Shown here: positions 17,188 to 26,322 of the stretch, in pieces
Numbering within the stretch: the first letter of the stretch is position 1
Layout of the letters: each line of letters opens with the position of its first letter
NCBI GenBank assembly: GCA_965242745.1
Contig: CBDETG010000107.1
Span: 69,645 to 133,644 of the forward strand
Length of the DNA stretch: 64,000 bases
Source of the DNA: JABAAI01 sp965242745
GTDB lineage: Bacteria; Spirochaetota; Leptospiria; Leptospirales; Leptonemataceae
Reading direction: 5' to 3'
The notes under the pieces: model-generated
What the model was told of the DNA's origin: nothing
Database searches by the model: none
The model's input: only the letters and a program-made list of their open reading frames with translations
Program-made: the position numbers and the translations under genes

Positions 17188-18279
17188 TTGACATCTCTTA
17201 TTTGCATTGTAGGAGGCGATCCGGCCGGCATAGCGCCGCAGCTGATTGCTGAGAGTCTGGCTGGTATTTTTTCTCAAGCTGCTTTTGACAAGTCCAAGGC
17301 GCCCAGCTTTCTGTATTTCAGCACTGCAGGTAAAAGGCATAATGAAGAGATCCAAAGGCTTTGCGCAAAAGTATCTTTCCCCTGCTGGGAGCTCTTCCCC
17401 TGTCTGCCCTTAGGCGCACAAGAGCGGGAAAAATTAGATGCGGCAAAGCAAGGCGCTTTTTTTTTGTATGACATTTGCTCACAAAGACATCCTCTCTCAA
17501 AGATGAGGGAGCAGCCCTATATAGAGATAGCGCCTGGGGAGCCAAGCCAAGAAAGCGGCCGCCTTGCTTTTAGAGCCCTGCAGGAGGCTTGTAATTTCGC
17601 TGAGCTTTATGGGATCAAGGCAATGGTGACAGCGCCTCTTTCCAAAGAGTGGGTGATTCGAAGTGGAGAGAAGGATTTTTGCGGCCATACGGAATATCTA
17701 AGCAAACGCTTTGGCTGTGAGACCCTTATGCTTATGCACGGGAAGGAGCTAAGCGTAATCCCGCTTAGTGGACATATCCCTCTAAGGCGAGCGCCGCAGG
17801 TACTCAAACAAAATGTAAAAAAAACAAGTCTCTTGTATATCTTAAAACAAGTGCAGAACATGGATGCAAGCTACAAGGAGCGGCCATGGGCCTTGTGCGC
17901 TCTAAACCCCCATGCGGGTGAGGGGGGGCTTATAGGCAAAGAAGAGCTCTGGCTGCGCAAATGGCGCAGGGAGCTTTGCGCATATGGTCTGCTTGTAGAG
18001 GGGCCTTTATCTGCCGATGCTATATTCATGCAAGACAATCTTAGGAAATACCGCTTAGTGCTGGGCTGCTACCATGACCAAGTTCTGATTCCCTTCAAAG
18101 CTTTGGAGGCTTACAGAGGGATCAACTGCACCATAGGCCTGCCTTTCCTGCGCACAAGCCCGGCTCATGGCACTGCTTATGCTCTGGCCCTTGCCTCAAG
18201 TCAGAGCAGGGAAAAAGTGGATGCGCAAAGTATGACTGCCGCCTTAGATGTGGCTATCCAAGACTGCCTTGCATCTTAA
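17188..18279 (+). CDS. pdxA: 4-hydroxythreonine-4-phosphate dehydrogenase
   Basis: A 363-residue PdxA-family oxidoreductase for pyridoxal phosphate synthesis (4-phosphohydroxy-threonine to the aminoacetone phosphate precursor). Seen: GGDPAGIAPQLI at the start, VTAPLSKEWVI, CGHTEYLSKRFG (metal-binding His), PLSGHIPLRRAP, LNPHAGEGGLIGKEE and CYHDQVLIPFKAL, then TIGLPFLRTSPAHGTAYALA. These are the metal- and substrate-site blocks of the family. The start is TTG at 17188, 8 bases after the bactofilin stop, with no strong ribosome site, so translational coupling is likely. Length is a little above the usual 330. Confidence 0.9.
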   Translation: MTSLICIVGGDPAGIAPQLIAESLAGIFSQAAFDKSKAPSFLYFSTAGKRHNEEIQRLCAKVSFPCWELFPCLPLGAQEREKLDAAKQGAFFLYDICSQRHPLSKMREQPYIEIAPGEPSQESGRLAFRALQEACNFAELYGIKAMVTAPLSKEWVIRSGEKDFCGHTEYLSKRFGCETLMLMHGKELSVIPLSGHIPLRRAPQVLKQNVKKTSLLYILKQVQNMDASYKERPWALCALNPHAGEGGLIGKEELWLRKWRRELCAYGLLVEGPLSADAIFMQDNLRKYRLVLGCYHDQVLIPFKALEAYRGINCTIGLPFLRTSPAHGTAYALALASSQSREKVDAQSMTAALDVAIQDCLAS

Positions 18280-18302
18280 AAAAGAACCTTTTACAAGGCG
18301 AA

Positions 18303-18728
18303 ATGGATTTACAAGCGCTGCTTCTGCCACTTTTTGCTTTCTGGCTGCTGGCCTTGCTTTTGCTTTTTATGCGGTGGGATATAAGCTGGCTTTGGAAAAT
18401 TGCCTCTGCTGTCGTGTTTTTATTTTATCTTAACTGGTTTTGGTCAGATATCTATCATGTCTACTATATTTACCGTTCCCGCTTTAGCTTAGAGTTCTTT
18501 CGCTTTTTAGAGCATGCTTTCAAATTGCTTCCTTTGCTGCTTTTATTAGCTTGGCCCCCTGTGCTTCTTATGGCATACAATGCTGGCAGCAGACGCACGT
18601 CAGAGGGCATTGTTAGTAAAATGCTTTTGGTGACGCTTTTTTATTGGCTTTTCTGGTTTAGTAAGGACTATTGGGGCTTGTTTCTAGAGCATTGGTCTTT
18701 GCGCGATCTCTTCCAATCTCTCCTATGA
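18303..18728 (+). CDS. hypothetical membrane protein, 141 aa
   Basis: Three to four membrane helices: LLPLFAFWLLALLLLFMRW, WKIASAVVFLFYLNWFW, LLPLLLLLAWPPVLLMAY and MLLVTLFYWLFWF. The ATG at 18303 follows AAGGCG at a good distance. It lies 23 bases after pdxA in the same direction. Not recognised; probably the last gene of the 15890-18728 transcription unit. Confidence 0.65.
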   Translation: MDLQALLLPLFAFWLLALLLLFMRWDISWLWKIASAVVFLFYLNWFWSDIYHVYYIYRSRFSLEFFRFLEHAFKLLPLLLLLAWPPVLLMAYNAGSRRTSEGIVSKMLLVTLFYWLFWFSKDYWGLFLEHWSLRDLFQSLL

Positions 18729-18926
18729 TTCTTTCTATTGTTCTTGTTCTTGTCTGAGACTTTGGCGCTTAGGGCTTTTGTCTAAGAAATGTGTTGCTAT
18801 GTCTTTTTTCCAATGAAGACATAAGTAAGCGTCTACCTGCGCTAAAGCAAGCGGGGATCACAAGTCGCAAGCAAGAAAGCAAAAGCATTGCCGGAGAAAA
18901 GAACCTAGTATTGCTGCCTGCCAGCT

Positions 18927-19508
18927 CTAAGATAGATGCGTCTTCATAGCCTTATGCAGTTCTCTGCGAAACATGGGAATCACCTCCTTTTCAAACCAAG
19001 GGTTTTTTTGGAACCATCCTATATTACGAGGCGAGGGGTGGGGCAGAGGGAAGTAAGGGCTATAGCTATGGGCTTTAGGGACTATCTCGCTTAAACGCAG
19101 GCCTTGCTCCTTCTTAATGTAAAAATTACACGCATAAGAACCTACCAAAATAATAAGCTTCAGATGCCTAAGGCTCTGCAAAAGCGGCGGGTGCCACTTT
19201 GGAGCGCAGGCCTTAGGAGGAGGCAGATCACCGGAGCTGCCTTTCCCTGGATAACAAAAGGCCATAGGTATGATGGCAAATATACTAGTATCATAAAAGC
19301 AGTCCCTGTCTACCTGCATCCAAGAGCGCAGGCGATTTCCGCTTGGATCATTCCATGGTATCTTACTTCTATGCACTCGTATCCCGGGAGCTTGGCCTAT
19401 GATCAAAATACGCGCAGCAGGATGAGCGCGCAGGATAGGATTAGGGGCAAAGGGGAGCTCTTCTTTGCAGAGTTGGCAGGCAGCTATTTCTTTGAGTAAA
19501 GCTTGCAT
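18927..19508 (-). CDS. uracil-DNA glycosylase-family protein
   Basis: A 193-residue protein of the UDG superfamily. Motif 1 is ILIIGQAPGIRVHRSKIPWNDPSG, motif 2 is PHPSPRNIGWFQKNPWF, and LIILVGSYACNFYI is the central strand. The N-terminal CQLC resembles part of the iron-sulfur cysteine set of family 4/5 enzymes, but the remaining ligands are not evident. This combination is typical of the short bacterial UDG-like group whose members remove uracil or have unknown substrates. It is a lone leftward gene before cassette copy 2. Confidence 0.78.
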   Translation of the reverse strand: MQALLKEIAACQLCKEELPFAPNPILRAHPAARILIIGQAPGIRVHRSKIPWNDPSGNRLRSWMQVDRDCFYDTSIFAIIPMAFCYPGKGSSGDLPPPKACAPKWHPPLLQSLRHLKLIILVGSYACNFYIKKEQGLRLSEIVPKAHSYSPYFPLPHPSPRNIGWFQKNPWFEKEVIPMFRRELHKAMKTHLS

Positions 19509-19755
19509 AAGTCAGCGCATAGATCAGCTCCTCCAGCAGCTAAGGGCAGGCGGCATAAGCTTTTGCGCATACTGCTTTTGCTTTGCTATGCTGCAGACAC
19601 AATGTCCTTTTAGCAAGAAAATTAACGCATGCGCGTTTTGTATTATATAAGAAGCAATGTCCTTTTGCTGGTTTTCTTGGCAAGGGCTGCGCTTTGTTCT
19701 ATGACTAATAATGCAGGATATATATGTGCGCAGAGAGTCTATGCTAATGCAAAAT

Positions 19756-21208
19756 GGGAACCATATACAAGATTCCACTAAAAAGATTTCGCATGATTTG
19801 CGATCTTTGCCTTATCTTATCAAATAAGACTTATCAAAATCCCGCATAGTTTTTTTGATAGTTGCTAAGTCCGCCCTCACCCATTCATGCCGGCTTTGCA
19901 ATTCCCTATGTATATATCTTTCCAGCTCTCTGTATCTGGGAGTCAATTTCTTATACTCCAGCTTATAGCCCCTGTTGGGATCGCTGGTCTGATAGCTGTT
20001 TAGGCGTTTTTGTATGTCATGAGCGATGCCTACTTTGTATTCGTTCTTGTAAGCTTTGTTAGAAATCACGTAGACGTATTTTTGATCTATGTCTGTCTGC
20101 CTAAGGTCTGTGCGCTTTGGCGGATCTGTAGAAAAGCGCAGGGCTTTCTGGTAATCAAAAAGTTCTTCTGGGTTTGCTACCTCTTTCTCTAGCCTCTCCT
20201 GCACGAGCTCGTATGCTTTTATAGAAATGTCTATGCCTACCCACTTGCGCCCCAGCTTTTCAGCTGCAATGCACGTAGTAGCGCAGCCGCAAAATGGGTC
20301 CAGCACAAGGTCGCCCTTCTTGCTGCTGGCTTGGATAATGCGCTTTAGTAAAGCGAGCGGCTTTTGCGTAGGGTAGCCTGTTCGTTCTTTTAAGTTGGCT
20401 TTGTAAATATCATCCCACCAGCTAAAAGGGATTTTCCCTTTTTTTGCCTGCTTCTTCCTCCATTCTTGAAGGCTTTCTCCTTCCTTTTGCCACTTTTTAC
20501 CGCCGTGAGGGCTCCCTCCTTTATAGGCAAGGCTGATACTCTCTTTGTGAAATTGCCAAGAGCCCCCTTTAGAATACCAGAAAATAGAATCTGTGTTTCT
20601 GGGGAATTGACGTATATATGGAGTTGATGCCGTCGAATAACACCAAACTATCTCGTTCCTAAAGTTTTTTTCACCAAATATGCAATCCAGAAGTATTTTG
20701 AGATAATGTGACATTGTGGGATCGCAGTGCAGATACAAGCTGCCAGTGTCTTTGAGTATCCGGTGACATTCTATAATCCGTATAGCCATGTAGACAAGAT
20801 AGCAGAAGTTATACTTGTTGCCATAATCTCTGATGCCCATAAGGAAGCTGTAAAGCTCGTCTCTATCTTCTTTGATAGTCTTTAGCCATTCTTTTTTTAG
20901 ATCTGCTTCTCTGAAATAATCCTTGAAGCTGGCGCCCTCTGCATGGCTTCCTATGGGCGCTGTAAAGACTTTCTTTTTATTGAAGGGCGGGTCTAGGTAT
21001 AGCAAGTCTACGCATTTGGAGTTTATGCCTTGCAATACGTCTATGTTGTCACGGCAATAGATGGACCTATTTTGCAGATTGCTTTTCATTTGCCTGCATA
21101 AAACGAGGGCCGCCGAGTCTGGCCTGCGCCCGCATGCCTTATTATTACTAGGCCTAAGCGCCTGCAAGCTTTTCTATTTGTTTTTATGGACTCTTGTATA
21201 TAGTTTCC
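19756..21208. mobile_element. TIR-bounded methyltransferase cassette, copy 2
   Basis: The left end starts GGGAACCATATACAAGAT at 19756; the right end, read inward from 21208, starts GGAAACTATATACAAGAG. About 60 bases inside the left end match the same arm of copies 1 and 3, including the partly palindromic GATTTCGCATGATTTGCGATC. The single gene is the methyltransferase at 19812-21089. No exact target duplication is visible (GCAAAAT on the left, AAAACTA on the right), so this copy is older or has recombined. Confidence 0.8.
19812..21089 (-). CDS. DNA methyltransferase fused to GIY-YIG/T5orf172-like domain, cassette copy 2
   Basis: A 425-residue paralogue of the proteins at 14125 and 35209, from the ATG at 21089 (GCAGGCAA precedes it). 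DPPF at 33-36 and LDPFCGCATTCIAAEKLG are identical to copy 1. The target-recognition part is different (CYSTASTPYIRQFPRNTDSIF, GGSPHGGKKWQKEGES, PFSWWDDIYKANLK). It then rejoins at ERTGYPTQKPLALL. The GIY-YIG-like tail (YVYVISNKAYKNEYKVGIAHDIQKRL) is intact. It should methylate a different DNA site from copies 1 and 3. Confidence 0.88.
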   Translation of the reverse strand: MKSNLQNRSIYCRDNIDVLQGINSKCVDLLYLDPPFNKKKVFTAPIGSHAEGASFKDYFREADLKKEWLKTIKEDRDELYSFLMGIRDYGNKYNFCYLVYMAIRIIECHRILKDTGSLYLHCDPTMSHYLKILLDCIFGEKNFRNEIVWCYSTASTPYIRQFPRNTDSIFWYSKGGSWQFHKESISLAYKGGSPHGGKKWQKEGESLQEWRKKQAKKGKIPFSWWDDIYKANLKERTGYPTQKPLALLKRIIQASSKKGDLVLDPFCGCATTCIAAEKLGRKWVGIDISIKAYELVQERLEKEVANPEELFDYQKALRFSTDPPKRTDLRQTDIDQKYVYVISNKAYKNEYKVGIAHDIQKRLNSYQTSDPNRGYKLEYKKLTPRYRELERYIHRELQSRHEWVRADLATIKKTMRDFDKSYLIR

Positions 21209-21400
21209 AAAACTAATACAAAAAAAACACTTGATGGAAAATTCTTAGTAGACAATGTCTTAAGCTTTACTATCGTAGGCGAAACTTGGGGGCGAAACTT
21301 GGGAGTCTTTTGCTTTGTTTTTGTATCAAAACCAAGGATATAGGGGGGATGCGGGCAGCAAGGCGCTCTATGTCTTGGGCTCGAGTCCCGGTGGTTTTTT
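21209..21400. other. leader of the second bactofilin gene
   Basis: A short non-coding stretch with a small direct repeat (GGCGAAACTTGGG twice near 21277-21305) and a GGG-CTCGAGT-CCC arm at 21376-21391 that mimics a tRNA T-arm. No acceptor stem or anticodon arm accompanies it, so I do not call a tRNA. It may be a leader hairpin for the gene at 21401. Confidence 0.4.
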
Positions 21401-21829
21401 ATGGCATCTAAAAATTCTGTTAATAGTATTATAGGTCCCGGTTCCGTTTTTGAAGGAAAGTTTTATATAGCGGGGTCTTTGCGTGTAGATGGGAAATTTG
21501 AAGGCGAGATCAAAACGGATGAGACTCTGCTTGTAGGGCCTACAGGCAAGATCAAGACGAATATACACGCAAAGAACGTGGTGGTAGAGGGGGCAATGAT
21601 CGGAAATATCCATGCTCAGAACATGGTGCAGCTGGAAGCCACAGGCAAAGTCTTGGGTGATATACATGCTCCCGTTATCAATATTGCTCCCGGAGTTGTA
21701 GCTAAGGGCGCTATCAATGTGACAGGAAATGGGAAGAAGAATGCGAAAGCTCTTGTAGAAGAAGCTTATGGCGATGCTAAGGGCTCTCTAGACAAGGCAG
21801 CAGAAGACGCCAGCGCAGCAAAAAAATAA
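21401..21829 (+). CDS. bactofilin (second copy)
   Basis: A 142-residue bactofilin. The beta-helix repeats read SVFEGKFYIAGSLRVDGKFEG, LLVGPTGKIKTNIHAKNVVVEG, MIGNIHAQNMVQLEATGKV and LGDIHAPVINIAPGVVAKG. It differs from the copy at 16736 mainly by an Ala/Lys-rich, charged tail (residues about 112-142) that could bind a partner. It precedes a LysM-M23 peptidase, and bactofilin with M23 peptidase is a known pairing in which the filament positions the cell-wall enzyme. Confidence 0.9.
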   Translation: MASKNSVNSIIGPGSVFEGKFYIAGSLRVDGKFEGEIKTDETLLVGPTGKIKTNIHAKNVVVEGAMIGNIHAQNMVQLEATGKVLGDIHAPVINIAPGVVAKGAINVTGNGKKNAKALVEEAYGDAKGSLDKAAEDASAAKK

Positions 21830-22092
21830 TTTTTACGTTGATATTGGTCGATAATGGGACAGGGCGGCGTATTTATCAGGGGAGCGATTCATCTTTGAGC
21901 TATGCCTTCCTAGCCGCCTTTGACGCATAGTTTGCAGGCCTTTGCTTTTATATTATCTATGAAAGAGCTGCAAAAGAGCCTTTATGTTATTTTTTATCCT
22001 TGCTTATGCGAAAGTTTTATGTATAATATAATGATTGTATTTGGCAAAGAATTACGCAGCCTCTTTCATCTCTATTTAGAGAGCGCTAATAT

Positions 22093-23211
22093 GTGAATGC
22101 TATGTACCAGATTCCTTTTAAATATAAGAAAAAGAAACGTTTTACTTTGAAAGGGCGTTTTGCTCTGAGTTATATGGGGCAAGGCATCTTTTATTACACT
22201 TTGCCGGGTCCTGATTATCCTATCGTTGGCAAGATAGAATTGACAAGGCCCAAGAGCGGTTATTTAGGAGGGCTCATCCTTCTTGCCACCTTAGGTTTTT
22301 TTACTCTCCACTGGCGCAGCGATTTTTCTAAGCAGGAGCAGCTAAGTGAGGATGTGTCTGCTTCTGCCTCTAGTGAAGAGGACCTCAAACGCCTTGAGAA
22401 GGAGGGGCGTTTTGAAGAGCTTGATGAGCAGTCTGAAGAAGCTAAATCTCGTTTGTATACTCTGCATAAGCCTGTAACAAGCTTGCCTCCCAGCTCCAAT
22501 CGTCTGCGTATCAAAAAGTATCGCGTGCGTGAAGGTGATACTCTAAGCGAGATAGCTGCCCGCTACGAGATACCGGCTACTATTATAGCGGCTACATCCA
22601 AAATCAAATACAATGGCGTGCTTATGCCGGGTCAGGAATTGCTTGTTCCTAATAAACCCGGTCTTATGTATGAGCTCAAGAAGGGAGAGACCTTAGCTGC
22701 GATTTTGCATAAATACCGTATTGATATAGCGGCTTTCCAAAAGGCAAATCCTGCAATCTCAAAGCTGGATATGCTCGAAGAAGGTCAGGAAATTTTTCTT
22801 CCTAATGCGCACATCCCCATCCCTCCTTTGCGTTGGATACGTCCTGTAAGGGGGCGTTTTACCTCGCGTTATGGCTGGCGTCGCCATCCCATTCATAGAC
22901 GCAGGCATTTTCATACAGGCGTAGATATTGCTGCGCGTTACAAGTCGGTCAGGGCAGTGCGCTCCGGGCGCGTAGTCTATGCTGGTTATTTAGGGGCTTA
23001 TGGTAAGGTTGTCGTGATTAGGCATAATAAGAGCTTCAAAAGCCTCTATGCTCATTTGAGTCGCATCAGGACCAGAGTAGGCAGGCTTGTACAACAAGGA
23101 CGCATCATAGGCGTTACAGGTAATACGGGGCGTTCTACAGGGCCTCATCTGCATTTTGAGATCATTCGAAATGGAAGGCCCGTAAACCCTCTGCGTTACG
23201 TGCGTTTTTAA
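22093..23211 (+). CDS. membrane-anchored LysM / M23 metallopeptidase
   Basis: A 372-residue cell-wall hydrolase. After a basic cytoplasmic start there is one membrane helix (YLGGLILLATLGFFTLHW, about 56-73), then an acidic linker. Two LysM domains follow (YRVREGDTLSEIAARYEIP and YELKKGETLAAILHKYRID), and then the M23 domain: HFHTGVDIAA, GYGKVVVIRH-like GAYGKVVVIRHN, YAHLSRI and GPHLHFEIIRNG. His and Asp of HxxxD and HxH, the zinc ligands, are present. GTG at 22093 and ATG at 22102 are both possible starts. It follows a bactofilin gene, which suggests bactofilin-guided peptidoglycan trimming. Confidence 0.88.
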   Translation: MNAMYQIPFKYKKKKRFTLKGRFALSYMGQGIFYYTLPGPDYPIVGKIELTRPKSGYLGGLILLATLGFFTLHWRSDFSKQEQLSEDVSASASSEEDLKRLEKEGRFEELDEQSEEAKSRLYTLHKPVTSLPPSSNRLRIKKYRVREGDTLSEIAARYEIPATIIAATSKIKYNGVLMPGQELLVPNKPGLMYELKKGETLAAILHKYRIDIAAFQKANPAISKLDMLEEGQEIFLPNAHIPIPPLRWIRPVRGRFTSRYGWRRHPIHRRRHFHTGVDIAARYKSVRAVRSGRVVYAGYLGAYGKVVVIRHNKSFKSLYAHLSRIRTRVGRLVQQGRIIGVTGNTGRSTGPHLHFEIIRNGRPVNPLRYVRF

Positions 23212-23916
23212 TATTTTTCTTGACAAAGAAAAGGCTTAACGCTATAAGGAGAGTCTTCTTGTGATTTGTAGTTGCAAAGCAAGCGCTGTTATATAATCTT
23301 GTGCCGATATTAAGAGCAGGTCTATGCGCAAGCGATACTATTCTTAAGATATGATTCTTGTAGGCTTGGACCTTAGATTGTAGTCTTATCTATTGCATGA
23401 GTCAAACTCAGAGGCTCAGCTCGAAAAGAGATGCCTTCCTAGTGTCGTAAAATATCTATACTTGGTATAGCAGACATGTATCCCCGAATTATATACAAAG
23501 TTGCCTCAGCTTTAAGGAGTAAGAGGCTTTAGAGTTAGAATGGAAGCCTTTTCATTTTCTGTATCATTAAAGGGAGTTTTTATATCTTGCAAAGCTGACA
23601 AGTATCCAAACTCAGTCTGATTTAGTTTTTAGAGGGAATTTGCTTTTTTGTTTTATGTACTATAGGAAGCGGGGAACTTGATGGAAGCAGCTCAGAGGCT
23701 TTTATGTGTTTGAAGAGAAATTGCCTCTGGAAACATTGCCTTTAGTTGTATGGCAAGCTGTTCTATAGCCTTCCATTTGTCTGCTGGGATAGACGGCCCT
23801 TTGCTGGTATCTGAGAGGCAATAGGCAAGCAAAAATTGTATTTGGAAAGGAAGATGACAGTATCGTTGCTGTCGAAATATCAAAAGCATCTGCTTTAGAA
23901 AAAGGAGTGAGAAACT
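23212..23916. other. long leader upstream of rho, no gene seen
   Basis: About 700 bases with no plausible gene on either strand. The sequence has no repeat that I can match elsewhere in the window. A TATAAT at about 23292 is preceded by TTGTAG/TTGCAA but at poor spacing, so a promoter call would be weak. In many bacteria rho has a long leader used for self-control by early termination; such a role here is a guess. Confidence 0.45.
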
Positions 23917-25407
23917 ATGGCTTATCGAAGAATGCGCAGTAAGGAATATTTTGCTGAAAGGGACAAGGACGAGAGAATGGATACAGATCGAGGGCGTGAT
24001 TATTCTTCTCAGGAAAGGCGTTCTTATGATTACAGCACGAATGGGCGGAGATCGAGAGGACGGCGCTATTATTCCTCTTCTTCCTTTCATGAGGAGCAGG
24101 AGGAAAAAAATCAGCCCCTTCCTGGAAGCGGGCCTGATGCCCCCCCGCCGCTTGATTTAACAGAGCTAAAAAAGCAGCCTGTAGATAAATTAGCGGAGCT
24201 GGCCTCCTCTATGGACGTGGAGGGTGTTTCTGCTCAGAAAAAGCAAAACCTGATCTTTGCAATTTTGGAGAAGCAGGCAGAGCAGGATGGGGCCGTGTTT
24301 GTTTCGGGCACGGTGGAGCGTATGGGGGAAGGCTATGGTTTTTTACGCAGTCCGGGCTATAACTATCTGCCAGGCCCGGATGATATTTATATTTCTCCTA
24401 CTCAGTTTCGCATTTTTGGTCTGCGCACGGGAGATACCATAACAGGGCAGATACGCCCTCCGAGAGAGGGGGAGCGTTTCTTTGCAATGCTACGCGTGGA
24501 CAGCATCAACGGTGTTTCACCTGAAGAGGCGGGCAAGCGTATTCTCTTTGACAACCTGACTCCTCTCTATCCTGAAGAGCGTCTTTGCATGGAGTGGAAC
24601 CCAGCCCATTTAGATACGCGCATTATTGATCTCTTATGCCCCATAGGCAAGGGGCAGCGGGCCTTGATTGTAGCGCCTCCGCGTACAGGTAAAACGATAC
24701 TCATGCAAAATATAGCTAATGCTATTACGAATACGCATCCTGAAGTAACGCTTATGGTGCTTTTGATAGATGAGCGGCCTGAAGAGGTAACAGATATGGC
24801 TCGCAGTGTCAAGGGGGAAGTGGTTTCTTCTACTTTTGACGAACCAGCTTCACGCCATGTGCATGTAGCAGAAATGGTGATTGAGAAAGCTAAGCGCCAA
24901 GTAGAGCAAAGAAAAGACGTGGTGATCCTTTTAGATTCCATTACTCGTTTGGCAAGGGCATATAATCAGGTGATCCCTACTTCAGGAAAGATTCTTTCAG
25001 GCGGAGTAGACTCGAATGCCCTGCATAAACCAAAGCGTTTCTTTGGAGCTGCAAGGAACATAGAAAAGGGCGGCTCTTTAACCATCATTGCCACCGCCTT
25101 GGTAGATACTGGTTCTCGTATGGATGAGGTGATTTTTGAGGAATTCAAAGGGACAGGCAATATGGAGATTCATCTGGACCGCCGTCTTTCTGATAAGCGT
25201 ATCTTCCCAGCCATTGATATTAATAAGTCAGGTACGCGCAAAGAGGAGCTCCTGCTGAGCCAAGAAGTGCTTGCGAAAGTTTTTGTCCTGCGCAAGGCGC
25301 TGAGTCCCATGGGGCAGACAGAGGCAATGGAGCTGCTGCTAGACAGGATGAAATCCGCCAAAAGTAATGCAGAGCTGCTTGGGAGCATGAATATCCCCAC
25401 AGCTTAA
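23917..25407 (+). CDS. rho: transcription termination factor Rho
   Basis: A 496-residue Rho, longer than the usual 420 because of an N-terminal Arg/Ser/Tyr-rich region (residues 1-70: RDYSSQERRSYDYSTNGRR, RRYYSSSS). Next come the helical N-terminal domain (LTELKKQPVDKLAELA), the RNA-binding OB-fold (VSGTVERMGEGYGFLRSPGYNYLPGPDDIYIS) and the ATPase with Walker A PPRTGKTIL, VILLDSITRLARAYN (Walker B) and the Q/R-loops. The ATG at 23917 follows AAAGGAGTGAG. The basic low-complexity extension is like those seen in some Actinobacteria and Bacteroidetes, where it aids RNA binding or phase separation. Confidence 0.95.
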   Translation: MAYRRMRSKEYFAERDKDERMDTDRGRDYSSQERRSYDYSTNGRRSRGRRYYSSSSFHEEQEEKNQPLPGSGPDAPPPLDLTELKKQPVDKLAELASSMDVEGVSAQKKQNLIFAILEKQAEQDGAVFVSGTVERMGEGYGFLRSPGYNYLPGPDDIYISPTQFRIFGLRTGDTITGQIRPPREGERFFAMLRVDSINGVSPEEAGKRILFDNLTPLYPEERLCMEWNPAHLDTRIIDLLCPIGKGQRALIVAPPRTGKTILMQNIANAITNTHPEVTLMVLLIDERPEEVTDMARSVKGEVVSSTFDEPASRHVHVAEMVIEKAKRQVEQRKDVVILLDSITRLARAYNQVIPTSGKILSGGVDSNALHKPKRFFGAARNIEKGGSLTIIATALVDTGSRMDEVIFEEFKGTGNMEIHLDRRLSDKRIFPAIDINKSGTRKEELLLSQEVLAKVFVLRKALSPMGQTEAMELLLDRMKSAKSNAELLGSMNIPTA

Positions 25408-25424
25408 AAAAGCATCTAGCCCCC

Positions 25425-26288
25425 GTGCGTCTCAGAGGAGCAAAGACCTTCCCTGCTTTTTCCTTTGCTGTCCTTTTGTTTTTATGGAACGGCGCTGATA
25501 GTCCTGCTCTAAGCGCCAAGCCTTACAAAAACAAGGCTTTTCAGATTGGCGAAGAGCTTCATTATACGATACATTGGACCTTCTTTCATGCAGGCTATTC
25601 CTCTATACATGTTGTTAGGGAATTTGCTTATGGCGGACAGCCTTGTTTGTTGTTTGAAAGCAAGGCAAGGAGTACAGGCTTCTTAGGCTCCCTCTTTCAT
25701 GTCAAAGATCATATACGCAGTTATTGGGATTATCGCAGCCAGCGTTCTCTCTATAGTGAAAAAAATATCAAAGAAGGGAATTACCTGCGCAAGTCCCGCG
25801 TATATTTTCGTCCAGCCAAGCGGGAGGCAAAGTGGAGCCTGCAGACCTATTCGGGTAATACCAGTAAGATAGGAGTAAAAAAGAAAGGCCTCATCAGATG
25901 GAAGAAAAAGTCCGGCTTGGCTCAGAAACTGCCTAAGCGTGTGCATGATATGCTTGCTGCTCTCTATTACAGCCGTGCGCATGGCCAAAGACTTCGCGTG
26001 GGCGGGGCCTTTTATATAGATGTCTTTGATGATAACAAGCTCTCTAAGTTGAAAATGGAGCTCCTCAGGAAAGAGAGCCTGCGGCTTGAGGTCAATGGAG
26101 AAGAAAAACGTTTTGATGCGGTTGTGATCAGACCGCATATCAGCACTGCGGGAATTTTTCGAACGAAAGGTGAGGTGCGTATCTGGATTTCTGATGACTC
26201 TTATCGCTGGCCCCTTTGGATCAAGGCAGAGGCTCCGGTACTGGGGCACATACATGTCAAATTGTACCGTACTGCGGGAGTCTTGTAA
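25425..26288 (+). CDS. DUF3108-type exported protein
   Basis: A 287-residue protein with a signal peptide (FPAFSFAVLLFLWNGADSPALSA). The mature part has the DUF3108 pattern: FQIGEELHYTIHWTFFHAGYSSIHV, SLFHVKDHIRSYWDY, LYSEKNIKEGNY, HDMLAALYYSRA and VRIWISDDSYRWPLWIKAEAPVLGHI. Such proteins are predicted periplasmic beta-rich proteins of unknown role. GTG at 25425 is the best start, 18 bases after rho. The 3' end overlaps possible upstream starts of glyS. Confidence 0.75.
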   Translation: MRLRGAKTFPAFSFAVLLFLWNGADSPALSAKPYKNKAFQIGEELHYTIHWTFFHAGYSSIHVVREFAYGGQPCLLFESKARSTGFLGSLFHVKDHIRSYWDYRSQRSLYSEKNIKEGNYLRKSRVYFRPAKREAKWSLQTYSGNTSKIGVKKKGLIRWKKKSGLAQKLPKRVHDMLAALYYSRAHGQRLRVGGAFYIDVFDDNKLSKLKMELLRKESLRLEVNGEEKRFDAVVIRPHISTAGIFRTKGEVRIWISDDSYRWPLWIKAEAPVLGHIHVKLYRTAGVL

Positions 26289-26322
26289 AGAGGAATGGAT
26301 TCAAGCGCCGCTGTCTAAAATC

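Noticed and set aside
21376..21391. tRNA-like T-arm (GGGCTCGAGTCCC)
   Set aside because: No acceptor stem, D-arm or anticodon arm could be placed around it, and the loop lacks the usual TTC.
23280..23300. Promoter upstream of rho (TATAAT with TTGCAA)
   Set aside because: Spacing between the boxes is 14 or 20 bases, not about 17, and the site lies over 600 bases from rho.
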